DNA of 31,311 bases from an uncultured Blautia sp. (GCA_900543715.1 UQSX01000025.1:1-31311), one strand, 5' to 3'. Numbered from the stretch's first letter, positions 16,722-24,532 are shown. Made by a program: numbers and translations. Notes: generated by a model from the letters alone, not told the origin.

Positions 16722-19397
16722 TCACCATCTGTTTTTCAGCTTATTCTGGAGCCGGTACAGTACATTTAAAGCATCTACCGGACGCAGCTCATCAATTTTA
16801 ATAGATTTCAGCTCCTCTAATACATCGTCATCCTTTACCGTATCAAAAAGAGAAATCTGTTCCATGTCTACCTCGTCATAGTGAACCGGCTGTTTGAGCT
16901 TCGTTTTCTTTCCCTCCGAGGCAATATCTTTCACCGTAGCGGTGATATCCGCACTGACCAGTTCTTCCACCAGTTCCTTGGCTCTGTTAATAACTGAATC
17001 TGGAACTCCCGCCAATTTAGCCACCTGGATACCGTAACTTTTATCTGCACCGCCTTTGACGATCTTACGCAGGAACACAATGTCATCTCCCCGCTCTTTC
17101 ACGGCGATGCAGTAGTTATTTACTCCCGGCAGCTTTCCTTCCAGTTCCGTCAGCTCATGATAGTGAGTGGCAAAAAGAGTCTTGGCGCCTAAAAGCTTTG
17201 GATTGCTGATGTGTTCGATTACAGCCCATGCAATAGACAGACCATCAAAAGTGCTGGTGCCTCTTCCAATTTCATCCAGGATCAGCAGGCTTTTTGCAGT
17301 GGCATTCCGCAGGATATTGGCTACCTCTGTCATCTCCACCATAAAAGTACTCTGACCACTGGCAAGATCATCAGAAGCTCCTACTCTGGTAAAAATCCGG
17401 TCTACAATACCGATATTTGCCTTACTGGCCGGTACAAAAGAACCAATCTGCGCCATCAAAACAATCAGTGCCGTCTGACGCATGTAAGTGGACTTTCCTG
17501 CCATATTTGGGCCTGTAATCACAGATATCCGGTTCTTTCCGTTATCCAGATAAGTATCATTAGGAATGAACATGTCATTGGTGATCATCTTCTCCACTAC
17601 CGGGTGGCGTCCGTCCTTTATGTCGATAATGCCTTTCGTATTAATCTTTGGCCGGACATATTGATTCCTGGAGGCCACCAATGCCAAAGAAAGATAGGCA
17701 TCCAGCTTTGCAATAGCCCGTGCAGTTTTCTGGATACGTTCCACTTCCCCGGCAATCATATTTCTTATCTCAGCAAACCGGTCATATTCCAGAGCATAAA
17801 GCTTGTCTTCCGCCCCCAGGATCATATCCTCCAGTTCCTTTAGCCGGGGAGTAATATACCGCTCAGCATTGGTCAAAGTCTGTTTTCTCGTATAATAATC
17901 CGGGACCATATCCTTAAAAGAGTTGGTCACTTCCAGATAATAGCCAAAAACTTTGTTGAATTTAATCCGCAGGTTTTTAATTCCTGTTTTCTCTCTTTCC
18001 TCTGCCTCCAGTTCAGCCAGCCATGTTTTTCCCTTGGTCTTAGCCTGGCGGAAATCATCAATTTGATGATCATAGCCGTCTTTGATGATCCCGCCCTCTT
18101 TCATAGCCAAAGGCGGATCTTCTACAATAGCCTTATCCAGGACCTGGTACAGATCCCGGAGCTCGTCCATATCTTCATAGACTTTCTGCAGCTCCTCGCT
18201 CTGAAACTGGGCCAGAAGCCTGCGGATATGGGGAATCATCCCTATAGAAGTCTTAAAAGCGATCAGATCCCTGGGATTGGCAGACTGATAACTGACCCGG
18301 CTGATCAGACGCTCCAGGTCATAAACCGGCCCCAGATATTCCCGTATTTCTTCCCGGTCCATTTCCTGACGATTAATTTCCTCTACGGCATCCAGACGCC
18401 GGTTGATCGCCTCCTGCTCGATCAAAGGCTGCTCAATAAAAGACCGAAGCATCCTGGCTCCCATGGCGGTTTTGGTTTTATCCAGCACCCAGAGAAGAGA
18501 CCCTCTTTTTTCTTTTTCCCGCATAGTCTCTGTCAGCTCCAGGTTTCTCCTGGTAGAGCTGTCGATCAGCATATACTTATCCGTGATATAAGGCGTGATC
18601 TCTCGCATATGCTCCAGAGAAGTCTTCTGAGTCTCCAGAAGATAAGTGAGGAGAGCCCCTGCCGCAATCACTGCACAGTCATAGTCCTTCAATCCAAGCC
18701 CTTCCAGCGTACCCACATGAAAATGTTCCTTTAGCGTCCTGTCACACAGGTCATCATCAAAATACCAGTTATCCAGAGCCGACACAGATATATGGAGCCG
18801 GTTTCTCAGCTCTTCCAAATCCACGCCGCTCATGCAGAAAGCCTCGTTGCAGATCATTTCCGCCGGGGAAAATTTGTAGATTTCATCCAGAAGATTCCGA
18901 AGCTTCTCTACTTCTGTAACCATAAACGCTCCTGTGGTCACATCTGCAAAAGCAATCCCAAAACGATTGGAGATATAGGCTACAGACATAATATAATTAT
19001 TCTTTGTCTCGTCCAGTGCCTGGGTGTAGAGATTTGTTCCCGGAGTAACTACCCGGATCACTTCCCGCTTTACAATGCCCTTGGCTTTTTTAGGGTCTTC
19101 CACCTGCTCGCAGATAGCTACCTTGTAGCCTTTCTCTACCAGCCGGTTAATATAATTGTCTGCAGCATGAAAGGGGACGCCGCACATGGGCGCCCTCTCG
19201 GCCAAACCACAGTCCTTTCCCGTCAGGGTTAGCTCCAGCTCCTGGGATACGGTTTCTGCATCCTCGAAAAACATTTCATAGAAATCGCCCAGACGATAAA
19301 ATAAAATACAGTCCTTATATTCTTCTTTTGTCTTTATATAGTGCTGCATCATGGGGGAAACCACAGATACATCCACTTCTTTTATTGAAATTCCCAT
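16722..19397 (-). CDS. mutS: DNA mismatch repair protein MutS
   Basis: The 891-residue protein has the mismatch-reading FYE motif in GDFYEMFFEDA (F39, E41), the GERAPMCGVPFHA-like block (here AERAPMCGVPFHA), the Walker A ITGPNMAGKSTYMRQ (GPNMAGKST, 629-637), the signature around GASDDLASGQSTFMVEM, and the Walker B LLILDEIGRGTSTFDG (704-719), then FATHYHEL. Near the C-terminus QISLF (847-851) matches the QxxLF beta-clamp-binding consensus. MutS recognises mismatches and recruits MutL, encoded 6 bp downstream. It begins 9 bp after miaB. Confidence 0.97.
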   Translation of the reverse strand: MGISIKEVDVSVVSPMMQHYIKTKEEYKDCILFYRLGDFYEMFFEDAETVSQELELTLTGKDCGLAERAPMCGVPFHAADNYINRLVEKGYKVAICEQVEDPKKAKGIVKREVIRVVTPGTNLYTQALDETKNNYIMSVAYISNRFGIAFADVTTGAFMVTEVEKLRNLLDEIYKFSPAEMICNEAFCMSGVDLEELRNRLHISVSALDNWYFDDDLCDRTLKEHFHVGTLEGLGLKDYDCAVIAAGALLTYLLETQKTSLEHMREITPYITDKYMLIDSSTRRNLELTETMREKEKRGSLLWVLDKTKTAMGARMLRSFIEQPLIEQEAINRRLDAVEEINRQEMDREEIREYLGPVYDLERLISRVSYQSANPRDLIAFKTSIGMIPHIRRLLAQFQSEELQKVYEDMDELRDLYQVLDKAIVEDPPLAMKEGGIIKDGYDHQIDDFRQAKTKGKTWLAELEAEEREKTGIKNLRIKFNKVFGYYLEVTNSFKDMVPDYYTRKQTLTNAERYITPRLKELEDMILGAEDKLYALEYDRFAEIRNMIAGEVERIQKTARAIAKLDAYLSLALVASRNQYVRPKINTKGIIDIKDGRHPVVEKMITNDMFIPNDTYLDNGKNRISVITGPNMAGKSTYMRQTALIVLMAQIGSFVPASKANIGIVDRIFTRVGASDDLASGQSTFMVEMTEVANILRNATAKSLLILDEIGRGTSTFDGLSIAWAVIEHISNPKLLGAKTLFATHYHELTELEGKLPGVNNYCIAVKERGDDIVFLRKIVKGGADKSYGIQVAKLAGVPDSVINRAKELVEELVSADITATVKDIASEGKKTKLKQPVHYDEVDMEQISLFDTVKDDDVLEELKSIKIDELRPVDALNVLYRLQNKLKNRW

Positions 19398-19406
19398 TCT
19401 GCCTTT

Positions 19407-20882
19407 TTATCCTACTTTCCTGCCCATATAATAAAATCCTCTGCACTCCAGAAGCTCTACCTGACAAAGCTGGCCGATGAGAGAAGTATCTCCTGGAAAA
19501 TGTACCAGCAGATTGTTTGAGAGCCTTCCTGTAACCAGATGGGGATCCTGGTTGTTCTGCTCTTCTACCAGTACTTCCTGGACAGTTCCCCTGTCTCTGG
19601 AGGACATCTCTCTTCCGATTTCCTGTACTTTCTTTAGCAGCCGGTCAAAACGGTCTTTTACCACCTCTTCCGGCACCTGGTCTTCCATCACTGCCGCAGG
19701 AGTACCTGTTCTCTTGGAATAGATAAAAGTAAAAGCGCTGTCATAGCGGACTTTCTCAACCACGTCCATAGTCTCCAAAAAGTCCTCCTCAGTCTCCCCG
19801 GGAAATCCCACAATAATATCTGTAGTAAGGGAAATATCCGGCATAGCCTCCCGGATCTTTCTCACCAGTTCCAGATACCTTTCCTTATCATACCGGCGGT
19901 TCATCAGCTTCAATATCCGGCTGCTGCCTGACTGGAGCGGCAGATGAATATGGCGGCAGATTTTTTTGCTGTTTTTCATCACCTCAATAAGCTCGTCGGA
20001 TAAGTCCTTAGGATGAGAGGTCATAAACCGAATCCGCTTCAATCCTTGGATTTTTTCCACTTCCTGAAGAAGCTGTGCGAAAGTCATAGGCTCTTCCAGG
20101 TTTTTTCCATAAGAATTTACATTTTGTCCCAGAAGCATAACTTCCACCACCCCGTCTGCTACCAGACGTTCAATCTCCCGGATAATATCCCGGGGATTCC
20201 TGCTCCGCTCCCGTCCTCTTACATAGGGAACAATACAGTAGCTGCAGAAGTTGTTGCAGCCAAACATGATATTTACCCCGGATTTAAAAGAGTATTTTCT
20301 CTCTGTGGGAAGATCTTCCACGATCTTATCTGTATCCTTCCAGATATCGATGACCATACGGTCAGACAAAAGAGCCGAAACTACCAGCTCCGCAAATTTA
20401 TAGATATTGTGAGTACCGAAGATCAAGTTTACAAAAGAATAGCTTTTTTTCAGCTTTTCCACTACCTGGGGCTCCTGCATCATACAGCCGCAGAGAGCGA
20501 TCATCATATGAGGATTTTTTTTCTTCAGCGTATGGAGATAGCCCAGTCTTCCGTAAACCCGCAGGTTGGCGTTTTCTCTTACTGTACAGGTATTGTAGAT
20601 GACGAAATCTGCCTTTTCATCTTCTGTCTCCACATAGCCGATACGCTCCAGCACACCTGCCAGTTTTTCCGAGTCTCTGGCATTCATCTGGCAGCCAAAG
20701 GTCACTGTACAGGCTGTTAATGGGCGTCCCAGCTCCTCAGATCTTTCCCGGACCAGCTGCCGGGCCTTCTTCATAAACCAGTACTGCCTTTCCGGCTCCT
20801 TTACAGGAGGCTCCTGAGTCAGGTCCATACTGTCGATTATTTTATCTATTTCTGTAGTAAATACAATCTCATTATTTTTCAT
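19407..20882 (-). CDS. miaB: tRNA-2-methylthio-N6-dimethylallyladenosine synthase
   Basis: The 491-residue radical-SAM methylthiotransferase has cysteines for the auxiliary 4Fe-4S cluster in FGCQMNARDSE (C64), YNTCTVREN (C99) and CGCMMQ (C133). The radical-SAM CxxxCxxC is in MFGCNNFCSYCIVPYVRGRE (C209, C213, C216). Later come HIHLPLQSGSSRILKLMNRRY and TDIIVGFPGETEEDF, and a C-terminal TRAM region. It converts i6A37 made by MiaA into ms2i6A37. An N-terminal extension of about 50 residues precedes the first domain, as in other clostridial MiaB. It is the first gene of an operon with mutS, mutL and miaA; AAAGGA lies about 12 nt before the ATG. Confidence 0.96.
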   Translation of the reverse strand: MKNNEIVFTTEIDKIIDSMDLTQEPPVKEPERQYWFMKKARQLVRERSEELGRPLTACTVTFGCQMNARDSEKLAGVLERIGYVETEDEKADFVIYNTCTVRENANLRVYGRLGYLHTLKKKNPHMMIALCGCMMQEPQVVEKLKKSYSFVNLIFGTHNIYKFAELVVSALLSDRMVIDIWKDTDKIVEDLPTERKYSFKSGVNIMFGCNNFCSYCIVPYVRGRERSRNPRDIIREIERLVADGVVEVMLLGQNVNSYGKNLEEPMTFAQLLQEVEKIQGLKRIRFMTSHPKDLSDELIEVMKNSKKICRHIHLPLQSGSSRILKLMNRRYDKERYLELVRKIREAMPDISLTTDIIVGFPGETEEDFLETMDVVEKVRYDSAFTFIYSKRTGTPAAVMEDQVPEEVVKDRFDRLLKKVQEIGREMSSRDRGTVQEVLVEEQNNQDPHLVTGRLSNNLLVHFPGDTSLIGQLCQVELLECRGFYYMGRKVG

Positions 20883-20917
20883 TTTATTTCAAAGTCCTTT
20901 CCGGGCATTATCTATCT

Positions 20918-20959
20918 AGTATATATTATCAATTTAACTTTTTCAACCAATTTTGTCAA
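20918..20959 (-). promoter_or_regulatory. Two overlapping sigma-A-like promoters upstream of miaB
   Basis: On the minus strand, TTGAAA (20941-20946), a 17-nt spacer and TATACT (20918-20923) form one close consensus match. TTGACA (20954-20959), a 17-nt spacer and TAAATT form a second one just upstream. The region is AT-rich, lies 36-77 bp before the miaB ATG, and no coding sequence covers it. It very probably drives miaB-mutS-mutL-miaA and the genes behind them. Confidence 0.72.
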
Positions 20960-21017
20960 ATAGAAAGCCTGCAGAATCGGTCAATCATTGGTGATTCTTT
21001 CAGCTAAACCGGCATCT

Positions 21018-21442
21018 TCAAATAATTCTGATGATTTTGTCGTAGATCAGGATGTCATTTGCTGTTACATTCCGGTTTTCATGGTAATGTCCGAAGAACC
21101 ACTTTTCATATTCGCAATTTTGCCGGATTTCCTCGAAGTAATCCGTCAGGAGATCGGTGTCAAACCGTCCGAAGCTGATTGTGGCCTGGGTTGAGCTGGC
21201 AGTGCAATGAGTGACAATAAAATCCACTTTCCAGTTATGCTGATTGAGATTGTCTTTACCCTCCTGCAGTTCTTCAAGGTTTGGCATCTCCTCTTTCCAC
21301 CACGACTGATGTTCAACCCTGAAAAAAGCATGGCGGGCGCAGAGTTTTTTGTAATTTTTCTTGTCATCCCTTTCTGCTCTGGGAATATCTCCGTGTTGAA
21401 GCGACGATAGTCGCCGTGGCAGTCGCCGGTGATATAAAGCAT
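21018..21442 (-). pseudogene. Metallophosphoesterase remnant with internal deletion and frameshift
   Basis: The ATG at 21442 has a good AGGAGAAGGG site and reads MLYITGDCHGDYRRFNTEIF then PEQKGMT, the start of a calcineurin-like phosphoesterase (GDxHGD motif). From about 21365 the homologous sequence continues in another frame: DDKKNYKKLCARHAFFRVEH, then SWWKEEMPNLEEL, KVDFIVTHCTASSTQA, WFFGHYHENR and IYDKIIRI to a stop at 21018. The segment that should hold the GDFG and GNHE metal motifs is missing; by family length roughly 100 residues are gone. Deletion plus frameshift means no working enzyme. Terminal sequences are well preserved, so the loss looks recent. The neighbours are intact on both sides. 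Confidence 0.85.
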
Positions 21443-21563
21443 CCCTTCTCCTCTCTCTACATTTTCCCTTGAGATATTACCGCCGGGGGCTTCTCGATTC
21501 ACACCCTTCCCCACATCTAAACTGCGGCAAATGTTCAAAATTTAGGGTATCTTGGTACTGGAA

Positions 21564-21623
21564 GGCCTGTTTCGATCATGACTGTTTTTTGGAACATCGA
21601 AAACATTAAAATGGAAACAGACC
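21564..21623. repeat. Imperfect 10-bp inverted repeat
   Basis: GGCCTGTTTC (21564-21573) and GAAACAGACC (21614-21623) are inverted copies with one mismatch around a 40-bp AT-rich spacer. They lie in the 269-bp non-coding gap between the 5-formyl-THF cyclo-ligase gene and the phosphoesterase remnant. There is no target-site duplication or transposase. This may be a degraded element or an operator; I cannot tell which. The rest of that gap up to 21442 shows no gene. Confidence 0.35.
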
Positions 21624-21635
21624 CTTAGCCTAATA

Positions 21636-21675
21636 AAGAAAAGGAGCCGTTACACTAACGCAGCAGCTCCTCCAT
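21636..21675 (-). terminator. Intrinsic terminator after the 5-formyl-THF cyclo-ligase gene
   Basis: On the minus strand, AGGAGC (21666-21671) pairs with GCTCCT (21642-21647). Inside, GTTA/TAAC forms a second short stem, and TTTTCTTT follows. It begins about 40 nt after the stop at 21712 and closes the proB-DUF896-cyclo-ligase operon. Confidence 0.75.
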
Positions 21676-21711
21676 TCGTGACAATAGACATTGCACAGGA
21701 CATGATTTCTA

Positions 21712-22263
21712 TTATTTGAGAATCCGTTTTTCTGTTATCACCTTATCTGGGAAAATATCTGTTGGTTCCGCCGGCACTTCCTCCACAATCTGAAACTCAA
21801 AGGCAATAGCTGCCGTCTTGTGTTTTCTGTGCCCAGCCAGATATCGGTCATAGAATCCCTGCCCATAGCCGGCCCGGTGGCGGTTCTCATCAAAGGCCAC
21901 CCCGGGAACGATGAGAAAAGCGTCTTCCTCTGTGGCTTCCGGACAGTTTTCCGGCTCGGGTATCTGAAAATAGCCGGGCTTTAACTGAGAAAAGTCCTCC
22001 AGATAATAATATTTCATCTCATGAGGGCCTGTTACCTTTGGCACTGCCACCCGTTTTCCATTCTCCCAGGCTTTTCGGATGATCTCCCTGGTGGATGCCT
22101 CTTTATTATAATCTACATAGGCATATACACAGGAGGCTTCTTTGAATTCGGGAAGGCTGACTACCTTCTCAAAAATAGACATGCTGAGTCTGTCTGCCTC
22201 TTCCTGTGTCATTTCTTTACGTTTTGCAAAGACATATTTTCTAATTTCCTTTTTTGAGGCCAT
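21712..22263 (-). CDS. 5-formyltetrahydrofolate cyclo-ligase
   Basis: The 183-residue protein has the N-terminal KKEIRKYVFAKRKEM block, VYAYVDYNKEASTREII, the central IVPGVAFDENRHRAGYGQGFYDRYL (the GxGxGFYD phosphate-binding loop) and a C-terminal AIAFEFQIVEEVP. It converts 5-formyl-THF and ATP to 5,10-methenyl-THF in the cytoplasm. The start overlaps the end of the DUF896 gene by 23 bp, with AGGAG about 7 nt upstream. A terminator follows. Length is normal for the family. Confidence 0.94.
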   Translation of the reverse strand: MASKKEIRKYVFAKRKEMTQEEADRLSMSIFEKVVSLPEFKEASCVYAYVDYNKEASTREIIRKAWENGKRVAVPKVTGPHEMKYYYLEDFSQLKPGYFQIPEPENCPEATEEDAFLIVPGVAFDENRHRAGYGQGFYDRYLAGHRKHKTAAIAFEFQIVEEVPAEPTDIFPDKVITEKRILK

Positions 22264-22462
22264 ATTTTTCTCCTAAATTTGTTATACTTCCATCTTTTTC
22301 CTGAATATCAATATTGTCAAGCTGTGCCCGGAGGTTCATGCGGATCACCGCAATATATTCTGTTCTCAGCTTTTTCTGTTCTTCTTTTTCTTCAGGGGTA
22401 AGTCCCTCTGTTTTAGCCTTTCTGGCCAGTTCATTGATTCTGTCAATGGTTTTCTGATCCAT
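22241..22462 (-). CDS. DUF896 family small protein (YnzC-like)
   Basis: The 73-residue soluble protein has the DUF896 pattern: KTIDRINELARKAKTEGLTP, then EEKEEQKKLRTEYI and VIRMNLRAQLDNIDI. The B. subtilis homologue YnzC folds as a short helical hairpin; its function is not established. It lies 20 bp after proB and overlaps the cyclo-ligase gene by 23 bp. AAAGGAG lies 11 nt before the ATG. Confidence 0.9.
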   Translation of the reverse strand: MDQKTIDRINELARKAKTEGLTPEEKEEQKKLRTEYIAVIRMNLRAQLDNIDIQEKDGSITNLGEKYGLKKGN

Positions 22463-22482
22463 GTATCTGTGTACTCCTTTAT

Positions 22483-23337
22483 CTATAAATTCTCAAACAT
22501 TTTGTGAAGGGCATCTCTCTCTTTTCTGTCTGCCAGAAACAGAGTTCCATAATTTCTTCCCTCCATGATCTTATGTATCACATGAAAATCTGCTCCATTT
22601 GCAATAACCATATCCGCTCCCGCACCGGTAGCAATCCTGGCTGCGGAAAGCTTGGTAGCCATGCCTCCGGTACCCACACTGCTGCCGGAACTTTCCTTTC
22701 CCATTTCCATAAAATGGTCGTCAATCTTTTCTACTACGTCAATAAACTCCGCATCCGGATTCAAATGGGGGTCGTCTGTAAAAAGACCGTCAATGTCTGA
22801 CAAAAGGATCAGCATATCCGCATCAGTCAGTGCTGCCACCAGGGCAGAAAGGGTATCGTTGTCTCCGAAAGTATTTACAAACTCAATCTCATCTGTAGAC
22901 ACGGTGTCATTTTCATTGACAATGGGAATAGCCCCCATATGCAGAAGGCTTTGGAGGGTATTTCTGGCGTTATCTCTTGTTTTGGGATTGATCATGGTAT
23001 ACTTTGTCAGCAGTACCTGAGCCGCCGTCTGATTATACTCTGCAAATAGCTTCTGATAAATCATCATCAGCCTGGCCTGACCAATGGCTGCGCAGGCCTG
23101 TTTCTGGGCTAATGCAGAAGGGCGCTCATGGATTCCCATAACTGCTCTTCCCACCGCAATGGCTCCGGAAGATACCACGATGACGTCCTTCCCCTGATTG
23201 TGAAGGTCTGCCAGTTCCCTGACCAAAATCTCCATTTTGATCAGATCCAGGCGGCCAGTCTCCTTATGAGTCAGAGAAGAAGAACCTATTTTTATCACAA
23301 CTCTTTTCTTATCTTTCAGTTTTTCACGAATATTCAT
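22483..23337 (-). CDS. proB: Glutamate 5-kinase, kinase domain only
   Basis: The 284-residue amino acid kinase has VVIKIGSSSLTHKETGRLDL near the N-terminus, VIVVSSGAIAVGRAVMG, VNENDTVSTDEI, FGDNDTLSALVAALTDADMLILLSDIDGLF and GTGGMATKLSAARIA. It phosphorylates glutamate in the first step of proline synthesis. The C-terminal PUA domain of the E. coli enzyme is absent, as in many Firmicutes. The ATG at 23337 is chosen over 23352 because GAGGTG lies just before it. proA, usually adjacent, is not in this operon. A 12-bp palindrome lies between the putative promoter and the start. Confidence 0.94.
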   Translation of the reverse strand: MNIREKLKDKKRVVIKIGSSSLTHKETGRLDLIKMEILVRELADLHNQGKDVIVVSSGAIAVGRAVMGIHERPSALAQKQACAAIGQARLMMIYQKLFAEYNQTAAQVLLTKYTMINPKTRDNARNTLQSLLHMGAIPIVNENDTVSTDEIEFVNTFGDNDTLSALVAALTDADMLILLSDIDGLFTDDPHLNPDAEFIDVVEKIDDHFMEMGKESSGSSVGTGGMATKLSAARIATGAGADMVIANGADFHVIHKIMEGRNYGTLFLADRKERDALHKMFENL

Positions 23338-23379
23338 CTGTCCGCACCTCATGAAATGTTGTTCTTCCTAACTGTTCCA

Positions 23380-23391
23380 CCCTGTACAGGG
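23380..23391. promoter_or_regulatory. Perfect 12-bp palindrome in the proB leader
   Basis: CCCTGTACAGGG reads the same on both strands and lies about 20 bp downstream of the candidate proB -10 and 42 bp before the start codon. The position suits a repressor operator. No regulator is identifiable here. Confidence 0.4.
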
Positions 23392-23408
23392 CTGAACTGA
23401 TACGGTAA

Positions 23409-23437
23409 ATCATACACTATTTTTCCCGGTTCGTCTA
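23409..23437 (-). promoter_or_regulatory. Candidate proB promoter
   Basis: On the minus strand TATGAT (23409-23414) has TAGACG (23432-23437) 17 nt upstream, a good -10 with a 4/6 -35. The leader to the proB start would be about 65 nt, too short for a T-box riboswitch. Confidence 0.45.
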
Positions 23438-23519
23438 TACTTTCAGTATCTAGTTTTTTTCGTCGATTGATCACTGAAGGATAAATTGTGAAAAAACTGC
23501 TAACTTTTCCTCAGCATTC

Positions 23520-23548
23520 TTGTATTTTGTTAAAGTGCATGCTACTAT
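23520..23548 (+). promoter_or_regulatory. Candidate promoter for the plus-strand small gene
   Basis: TTGTAT (23520-23525), a 17-nt spacer and TACTAT (23543-23548) lie 58 bp before the ATG at 23606, in AT-rich sequence. It is divergent from the proB promoter. Confidence 0.4.
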
Positions 23549-23605
23549 TTTTGTTATGAAATTATGTATATTTTTTTTCAAAATTATTACGATACGAGAA
23601 CAGAT

Positions 23606-23960
23606 ATGGCTTATAGAAAAAATCACAAAACTTTTTCAAAAAATAGAAAGAAAAAAAAGAGAACAAAACGCAGCCGTCAGGTTTTCCGACAAAAACTTTT
23701 TCTGTGCACAGTCATGATGGGATCTGTAGTCTTTCTGTCTGCTGCTGCATTCCAGAAAATTTCAGACGGACAGACAAATAAAGCAGAGAACATATCTAAA
23801 GAAGGGGCTGAAGCTAAAACAGCCTCCGTATATTCTTACGATTTTAAGTGACGCTTACGGAGAACTTGAGCTTTTAGGCGATCTGGTCGCTGCAGCGGAC
23901 CAGGCCCATACAGCACTGTCAGACCAGGAGACAGTGGAATCATCTGTGCATATACAGTAG
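23606..23960 (+). pseudogene. Small basic one-pass membrane protein, frame interrupted (unknown function)
   Basis: This is the only plus-strand gene candidate. The ATG at 23606 gives 81 residues: a very basic N-terminus (NRKKKKRTKRSRQ), one membrane segment (about 30-49, LFLCTVMMGSVVFLSAAAF) and a polar outer part ending SYDFK, then TGA (23849-23851). In the +1 frame, directly past this stop, DAYGELELLGDLVAAADQAH and a further 16 residues run to TAG at 23958. No other gene covers that stretch. A +1 shift at AAG TGA C would give a 117-residue protein. Either a base was lost or gained, or it is recoded like prfB, although AAG U is not an obvious slippery site. I do not recognise the family. It could also simply end at 23851. 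The ribosome site is weak. Confidence 0.45.
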
Positions 23961-23980
23961 GCTTGGAATTTCTCACATCT

Positions 23981-24460
23981 TCAGCTTGAGTAGTTCTCTA
24001 AAAAACTGTAAAGTTCCTGGTCTCCTGACAGCGTCTTTCCCAGAAGAACTTCCGCCTGAAGCTCCTGGGGCAGGGTTTCCAGGGGGATATTGGTATGCTC
24101 AAAAACCTCCCCGCTTTCTTTGTCATATACCGTAATACAGCCGTTTTCCACCTTCAGCAGAAATTCCTGGTCAGACCCATTGCTTTCTTCTTCCTCCTGA
24201 CGCAAAACAATCTGTTCCGGTCCATAGGCAGTGATCCGATAACGGTTTCGTAAAAGGCTGCCTTCCTCATAAGTCTCAAAAACCAGTTCCTGATTTTTAG
24301 AAGAAACAAGGGTGGATACCTGCTGTCTTTCCTGGGCGCTGCTCTCCTGAAGTTTAGACATCTCCTGCCTCAGATCTGCCACCTGATAGCTCAGAAAAAA
24401 ACCTGCCCCCAGAAAAAGAAAGGCAAGAAATAAGCCGATACCATAAACCATTCTTCTCAT
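23981..24460 (-). CDS. Membrane-anchored protein with BofC C-terminal-like end
   Basis: The 159-residue protein has one N-terminal membrane segment (about 5-27), a short coiled stretch (VADLRQEMSKLQESSAQERQ), then an exported domain. Its end, VENGCITVYDKESGEVFEHT then IPLETLPQEL and LYSFLENYSS, resembles the C-terminal domain of BofC, the forespore-secreted modulator of sigma-K activation in B. subtilis. I recognise the pattern but cannot confirm it by search. AAGGAGG lies 7 nt before the ATG. The 72-bp gap after ybeY holds a sigma-G-like promoter, which fits a forespore gene. It converges on the plus-strand small gene with only 20 bp between their ends. Confidence 0.65.
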   Translation of the reverse strand: MRRMVYGIGLFLAFLFLGAGFFLSYQVADLRQEMSKLQESSAQERQQVSTLVSSKNQELVFETYEEGSLLRNRYRITAYGPEQIVLRQEEEESNGSDQEFLLKVENGCITVYDKESGEVFEHTNIPLETLPQELQAEVLLGKTLSGDQELYSFLENYSS

Positions 24461-24501
24461 ACAGAATCCTCCTTATCCGATTCCTGAAATATTTTTGTTT
24501 A

Positions 24502-24531
24502 TAGTATCGACTGATTTTTCTACTTTATACA
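24502..24531 (-). promoter_or_regulatory. Candidate sigma-G/sigma-F forespore promoter
   Basis: On the minus strand, TGTATA (24526-24531), a 17-nt spacer and GATACTA (24502-24508) match the B. subtilis sigma-G pattern (GNATR, 17-18 nt, CATNHTA) at all but the first base of the -10. It lies right after the ybeY stop and about 40 bp before the start of the BofC-like gene. Confidence 0.5.
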
Positions 24532-24532
24532 T

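Noticed and set aside
18063..18734. A 223-codon plus-strand open frame
   Set aside because: It lies entirely antisense to mutS, whose motifs and length are canonical.
20950..21010. Hairpin AGAATC/GATTCT after the phosphoesterase remnant as a terminator
   Set aside because: The stem is 6 bp with a long loop and no U-tract on either strand.
23338..23437. T-box or other riboswitch ahead of proB
   Set aside because: The predicted leader is only about 65 nt and shows no T-box sequence or stem layout, only a 12-bp palindrome.
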